Origin: Candidatus Rifleibacteriota bacterium
Lineage (GTDB): Bacteria; Riflebacteria; Ozemobacteria; Ozemobacterales; Ozemobacteraceae
NCBI GenBank assembly: GCA_022704885.1
Contig: JAKJFO010000092.1
Location: 1 to 15,484 of the forward strand
DNA length: 15,484 nt
Direction of reading: 5' to 3'
Part shown: piece after piece, positions 12,903 to 15,484 of the stretch
Layout: each line of letters begins with the position of its first letter
Numbering within the stretch: position 1 is the first letter of the stretch
The notes under the pieces: generated by a model
The model's input: the letters and a program-made list of their open reading frames with translations, nothing else
What the model was told of the DNA's origin: nothing
Databases searched by the model: none
Program-made: the position numbers and the translations under genes

Positions 12903-13544
12903 ATGAAGAAAACCATACCAATATTATTAGCGTTGTTACTTCTGTTTCCAGTAATTGCACTGGCAGAGGGGCAGGCTTGCCCGGTCTGCGGCGCCAGAGA
13001 TCTGGCCAGTCTGGCAATGGTCTGCCCCGAATGCGACGCCAACCTGCATAACCCGGTGCTCAAGAACGTACAGAAGCCGCGGGCACAGCTGCGGATAAGA
13101 CTGCTATATACCGGCGGGTCCCCCGACCGCATGCCGCCTTATGGCAAGCTTTACATCAATGGCAGATACTGTGGCAATATCAACTTGATAGAAAAGCAGA
13201 AAGCAGACAATGAATTCACCCAGGTCTGGGCAAATGGCCTGGGCAAAGATTTCACCGCGTATTACGAAAAAATCGTCGACAATATTCCGGCCGGCACACT
13301 CAAGGTCGAGGTCGAAATGAAGTTTTCGAGATTTTACGGCTTCGGCAGCAGTCTTAAACGAGTTGTCTTCCCTTACACAACCTTTTCTGCCGGCGAAAAC
13401 ACTTCTCTCGACCATTATTTCAGTTCGGCTGCGACCTTCAACCAGCACAAGCCTGTTAAAAAACAGCCGGTTCCGATTGTTTCCGAGGCAAAACTGCAGG
13501 GCGCCGACGGCAATGTAGCCCTCAACGTCCCTCTCTTCAGATAG
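12903..13544 (+). CDS. Exported protein with a zinc-ribbon-like cysteine quartet
   Basis: A 213-aa protein with a classic signal peptide (MKKTIPILLALLLLFP, cleavage after ALA at residue 21). Right after the expected cleavage site, CPVC (Cys26, Cys29) and CPEC (Cys41, Cys44) form a zinc-ribbon-like quartet (CPVCGARDL...CPECDANL), which normally marks cytoplasmic proteins. Residues 60-170 look like one beta-rich domain (LRIRLLYTGG, GKLYINGRYCGNINL, GTLKVEVEMKFSRFYGFG), and the last 40 residues are Lys/Pro-containing and probably flexible. The ATG has GAGG three bases away, rather close, but the signal peptide fixes the start. I do not recognise the family. It is followed after 74 bases by another small exported protein on the same strand, and both probably end at the terminator at 14286, so they may be co-transcribed. 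Confidence 0.82.
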   Translation: MKKTIPILLALLLLFPVIALAEGQACPVCGARDLASLAMVCPECDANLHNPVLKNVQKPRAQLRIRLLYTGGSPDRMPPYGKLYINGRYCGNINLIEKQKADNEFTQVWANGLGKDFTAYYEKIVDNIPAGTLKVEVEMKFSRFYGFGSSLKRVVFPYTTFSAGENTSLDHYFSSAATFNQHKPVKKQPVPIVSEAKLQGADGNVALNVPLFR

Positions 13545-13618
13545 ACGGTCAGGTATAAATTCGCCGGCAGAAATGCCGATATAGATTACAGCAAATAAAA
13601 TACAATGAGGCAGACAAT

Positions 13619-14269
13619 ATGGAACAGACCAATTCACGCTGGTTATACATTTTCATTCTGATGAGCCTGATCAGCATAATGCTGTTTCCGCAAAGGGCTC
13701 ATGCTGATTCGAACTGGCTCAAATATTTCCGCAAGGATTCACTTCTCAACACCTACAAACGCAGCTATGCAGTGCTTGACGACACCCTCTGGATCGGCAC
13801 ACACGGTGACGGCGTCACAGTCAATGACGGATCGAAAACCAGAAGTCTGACCAATCGCAATACCCGCACCAGTCCGGCGCTCGATGATGGTCTGGTTTCT
13901 GACTACATTACCTGCATCAGTATCGACGAAAAGAACGGTCGGGTCTGGATCGGCACCAATGCCGGACTTTCCTGCTGTGACCTTGAAGGCAAAGACTGGA
14001 AGCGCTACACCGAAAAGACCGGATTACCCAACTCGGTAATTCGTGACCTTGCAATCGACTCCGCCGGCAACCTCTGGGTCGGCACTCCTTCAGGCATCGC
14101 AATTCATGATGGTGAAACCTGGAAAATGGTAAGTGACAGCAAGGGTCTTGAACAGAACAGCGTGCATTCGATCAAGGTCAAGGGCGACTCAGTCTGGGTC
14201 GGCACGGTCGGTGGCACGGTAAGCCGCTATAAAGATGGCGAGTGGCGCACATTTGTGACATTTGAATAA
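13619..14269 (+). CDS. Exported Reg_prop-type beta-propeller-blade protein
   Basis: A 216-aa protein with a signal peptide (hydrophobic about 8-23, cleavage near AHA-DS). It contains four blade-type repeats with the hallmark W[IV]GT: LWIGTHGDGV (57-66), VWIGTNAGLS (109-118), LWVGTPSGIA (152-161) and VWVGTVGGTV (192-201), each followed by a short strand and, in most, a W or Y (DWKRY, TWKMV, EWRTF). This is the two-component-regulator propeller (Reg_prop) repeat. Such propellers usually have many more blades and precede a sensor kinase or a diguanylate cyclase; here the protein ends after the fourth, with no other domain. GAGG eight bases upstream supports the ATG. It could act as a small binding module, fold as a dimer, or be a shortened relic. 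It is probably co-transcribed with the zinc-ribbon gene before it. Confidence 0.85.
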   Translation: MEQTNSRWLYIFILMSLISIMLFPQRAHADSNWLKYFRKDSLLNTYKRSYAVLDDTLWIGTHGDGVTVNDGSKTRSLTNRNTRTSPALDDGLVSDYITCISIDEKNGRVWIGTNAGLSCCDLEGKDWKRYTEKTGLPNSVIRDLAIDSAGNLWVGTPSGIAIHDGETWKMVSDSKGLEQNSVHSIKVKGDSVWVGTVGGTVSRYKDGEWRTFVTFE

Positions 14270-14285
14270 TCTGCAATGTTTCTGC

Positions 14286-14317
14286 AAGGCCGGCCCTGGT
14301 GCCGGCCTTTTGCTTTT
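14286..14317 (+). terminator. Rho-independent terminator after the propeller-blade gene
   Basis: A perfect 9-bp GC-rich stem (AAGGCCGGC at 14286-14294 with GCCGGCCTT at 14301-14309), a 6-nt loop CCTGGT, and then TTGCTTTT. It lies 17 bases after the stop codon. Confidence 0.9.
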
Positions 14318-14360
14318 AAGCTCACAATGCAAAATTACGTGGCAGCAGACAGTCGATCGA

Positions 14361-14369
14361 TGGTAATAT
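14361..14369 (+). promoter_or_regulatory. Extended -10 promoter placing transcription start at the next ATG
   Basis: TGgTAATAT (14361-14369) fits an extended -10 element. Counting the usual seven bases from the end of the hexamer puts the transcription start on the A of the ATG at 14376. No ribosome binding site is seen before that ATG, which fits a leaderless message. A -35 candidate is not clear. Confidence 0.4.
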
Positions 14370-14375
14370 CAAAGC

Positions 14376-15377
14376 ATGTTACAGCCCTCACACCGCGGTA
14401 TATACGAATATCTATGGTCAGAGCACAAATACTGCATGATCGCCATCTCGCTCAAGGCCTTTCAAAACATGGCCGGAAAACTGGGACGGCGGCCACAGAT
14501 ACTCAGCTGGCTGCGACGGCTGGCTGTGCTTTCCGGCGAGGAGCGCCCGGAACTCTACAACGCCCTGCTCAACGCCTACATGCACGTCAAACCGGCACTC
14601 GACCGGCAGCAGAGACATGAGCTCATAGAAACGCTGCTGGTCGACAACAGCGCAGCGGCAGAGCTTATCTACCGACATGCTCTCGCCTCTAATGAAAAAA
14701 GTCTTTACGGCTGTCGCCTTTTTTTTAAGGGAAACCGGGCCCTCTACAAATTCTGGGACGCCCAGGACCGCCCCGGGCTCTGGCTCTGTTTCGGGCCTTT
14801 TCAGTTGCATCTGACGCCAGAACAGGTTTTCTCGCGCATTCTTGCCGGCACCGGCATTAGCAGTGAAGAGTTAAAAAGACGTTTGCTGGAGCTGCAGCAT
14901 GGAATAAGCGACAGCGAGATGTTGAGCTGGCCAGCGCCTCTTCGCGAGCATCTGCAGGACAACAACCTGGTGCTGCAACCAGGTGACTCGGCTTTTCTGC
15001 ACCCGCGCGCCCGGCTGCTCAATTGTGAAGCAGACAGTTCGCCTCTTTCGGTCGATCTTTACACTGCGGCCGCGCTGGTTCTGGAAAAAATCTGGGACAC
15101 TGCGGAATACCCCGATGACGTGCTGGGTTGCCTGCCATCGCATGATGCTTTCAAAGCGGCTTTTAATGCATCATTCGTTCGAGAAATCGTCTGGCGCGAA
15201 GATTTTTGCTGTGACGAGGCCTGTGATTTCATTGCCGGGCTTTTCTGGCACCAGAAATGTTCAGAATCAGGGCAGAAGGAAGACTGCGATGACAGCTCAG
15301 CGGTAGGAATGCAGCCCACTGATCAGGAAATTGACCCCGAAGAGGGTGAACATGGTGACGAGGAAACCGGCTATTGA
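14376..15377 (+). CDS. Unrecognised 333-aa cytoplasmic protein
   Basis: I do not recognise this protein. It has no signal peptide or transmembrane helix and is Leu/Arg-rich and mainly helical (for example [19 protein letters not shown]). It carries a cluster of cysteines near the end ([26 protein letters not shown]) and finishes with a Glu/Asp-rich tail. No Shine-Dalgarno sequence precedes the ATG at 14376; an in-frame ATG at 14436 is an alternative, also without one. The last 81 bases, coding for the acidic tail, are antisense to the 3' end of a ccsA-type gene. The frame is long and its composition is coherent, so I take it as a real gene, but the exact ends deserve caution. Confidence 0.7.
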   Translation: MLQPSHRGIYEYLWSEHKYCMIAISLKAFQNMAGKLGRRPQILSWLRRLAVLSGEERPELYNALLNAYMHVKPALDRQQRHELIETLLVDNSAAAELIYRHALASNEKSLYGCRLFFKGNRALYKFWDAQDRPGLWLCFGPFQLHLTPEQVFSRILAGTGISSEELKRRLLELQHGISDSEMLSWPAPLREHLQDNNLVLQPGDSAFLHPRARLLNCEADSSPLSVDLYTAAALVLEKIWDTAEYPDDVLGCLPSHDAFKAAFNASFVREIVWREDFCCDEACDFIAGLFWHQKCSESGQKEDCDDSSAVGMQPTDQEIDPEEGEHGDEETGY

Positions 15378-15484
15378 CAGACATGCGGTCCAGGTGCCGT
15401 TCCAGCCGCGCGCCAGCCTGACATGCAGATAAATTGAATATACCAGAAAAGTGATCAGAGCCCAAGTTTCTTTGGGGTCCCAGC
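15297..15484 (-). CDS. Cytochrome c assembly protein CcsA/CcsB (ResC) family, C-terminal fragment
   Basis: The last 61 codons of a minus-strand gene whose start lies beyond the right edge. The visible residues match the end of the CcsA/ResC family: [20 protein letters not shown], then a W-rich loop (RGWNGTW), a hydrophobic helix, and the signature [14 protein letters not shown] immediately before the TGA at 15297-15299. WDPKE and the conserved His in GLHSY belong to the haem-handling region of this multi-pass membrane protein, which with its partner transfers haem to apocytochromes c outside the cytoplasm (System II maturation). Its 3' end overlaps the plus-strand 333-aa gene by 81 bases. The match to family is strong; naming it ccsA, ccsB or resC would need the rest of the gene. 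Confidence 0.92.
   Translation of the reverse strand, partial: WDPKETWALITFLVYSIYLHVRLARGWNGTWTACLSIAGFLVTMFTLFGVNFLISGLHSYR

Noticed and set aside
13565..13578. CGGCA-GAAA-TGCCG hairpin between the zinc-ribbon and propeller genes
   Set aside because: A neat tetraloop stem of only five pairs with no T-run; it probably does not stop transcription between the two genes.
15229..15465. 78-residue minus-strand frame at the right edge
   Set aside because: A different minus-strand frame (15297-15484) encodes the unmistakable CcsA-type C-terminus, so this one is a shadow.
1..15484. CRISPR array, insertion sequence, tRNA or rRNA
   Set aside because: No regularly spaced direct repeats, transposase motifs, terminal inverted repeats or tRNA-like cloverleaf were seen on either strand.

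Overview
This window looks like a stretch of ordinary chromosome from a bacterium of roughly balanced GC content. Genes sit on both strands, are mostly preceded by clear GAGG-type ribosome binding sites, and often show sigma70-like TATAAT promoters. I cannot assign the organism firmly. The gene mix is: many exported proteins, a SpoIID-type glycan hydrolase without any sporulation cluster, a GAF-SpoIIE phosphatase, Reg_prop propeller blades, FlgD-like C-terminal domains, and Ccs-type cytochrome c maturation. This suggests a little-studied non-Firmicutes lineage; a candidate phylum such as Riflebacteria is possible, but that is a low-confidence inference. No rRNA, tRNA, CRISPR array, insertion sequence or phage gene is visible.

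Left part (1-5265): the tail of a sugar ABC transporter permease overlaps a BadF-type N-acetylglucosamine-kinase-like protein. An exported PGRP-type amidase follows and ends at a strong terminator. Convergent to it is an exported SpoIID-type protein with a SPOR-like N-terminal region, and divergent from that is nagB, glucosamine-6-phosphate deaminase. Together these read as peptidoglycan turnover and amino-sugar salvage: the amidase strips stem peptides, the SpoIID protein cleaves the denuded glycan, and import, phosphorylation and deamination return the amino sugar to glycolysis. This joint role is inferred from families and proximity.

Middle part (5266-12777): two large exported gluzincin-type metalloproteases face each other with only six bases between their stop codons. 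The plus-strand one (785 aa) joins an HETGH protease to a duplicated, glycine-zipper-rich hydrophobic region. The minus-strand one (about 887 aa) has HELQH, Ig-like regions and a FlgD-like C-terminus. The latter is the last gene of a minus-strand run: a 57-aa membrane microprotein, an unrecognised 204-aa protein, a membrane GAF-SpoIIE phosphatase, then the protease. A long palindrome overlaps the promoter and ribosome binding site of the 204-aa gene.

Right part (12903-15484): two small exported proteins in tandem (one with an extracytoplasmic zinc-ribbon-like cysteine quartet, one with four propeller-type blades) end at a strong terminator. An unrecognised 333-aa protein follows, possibly translated from a leaderless mRNA. 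Its 3' end overlaps, on the opposite strand, the last codons of a ccsA/ccsB-type cytochrome c assembly gene that enters from the right edge.
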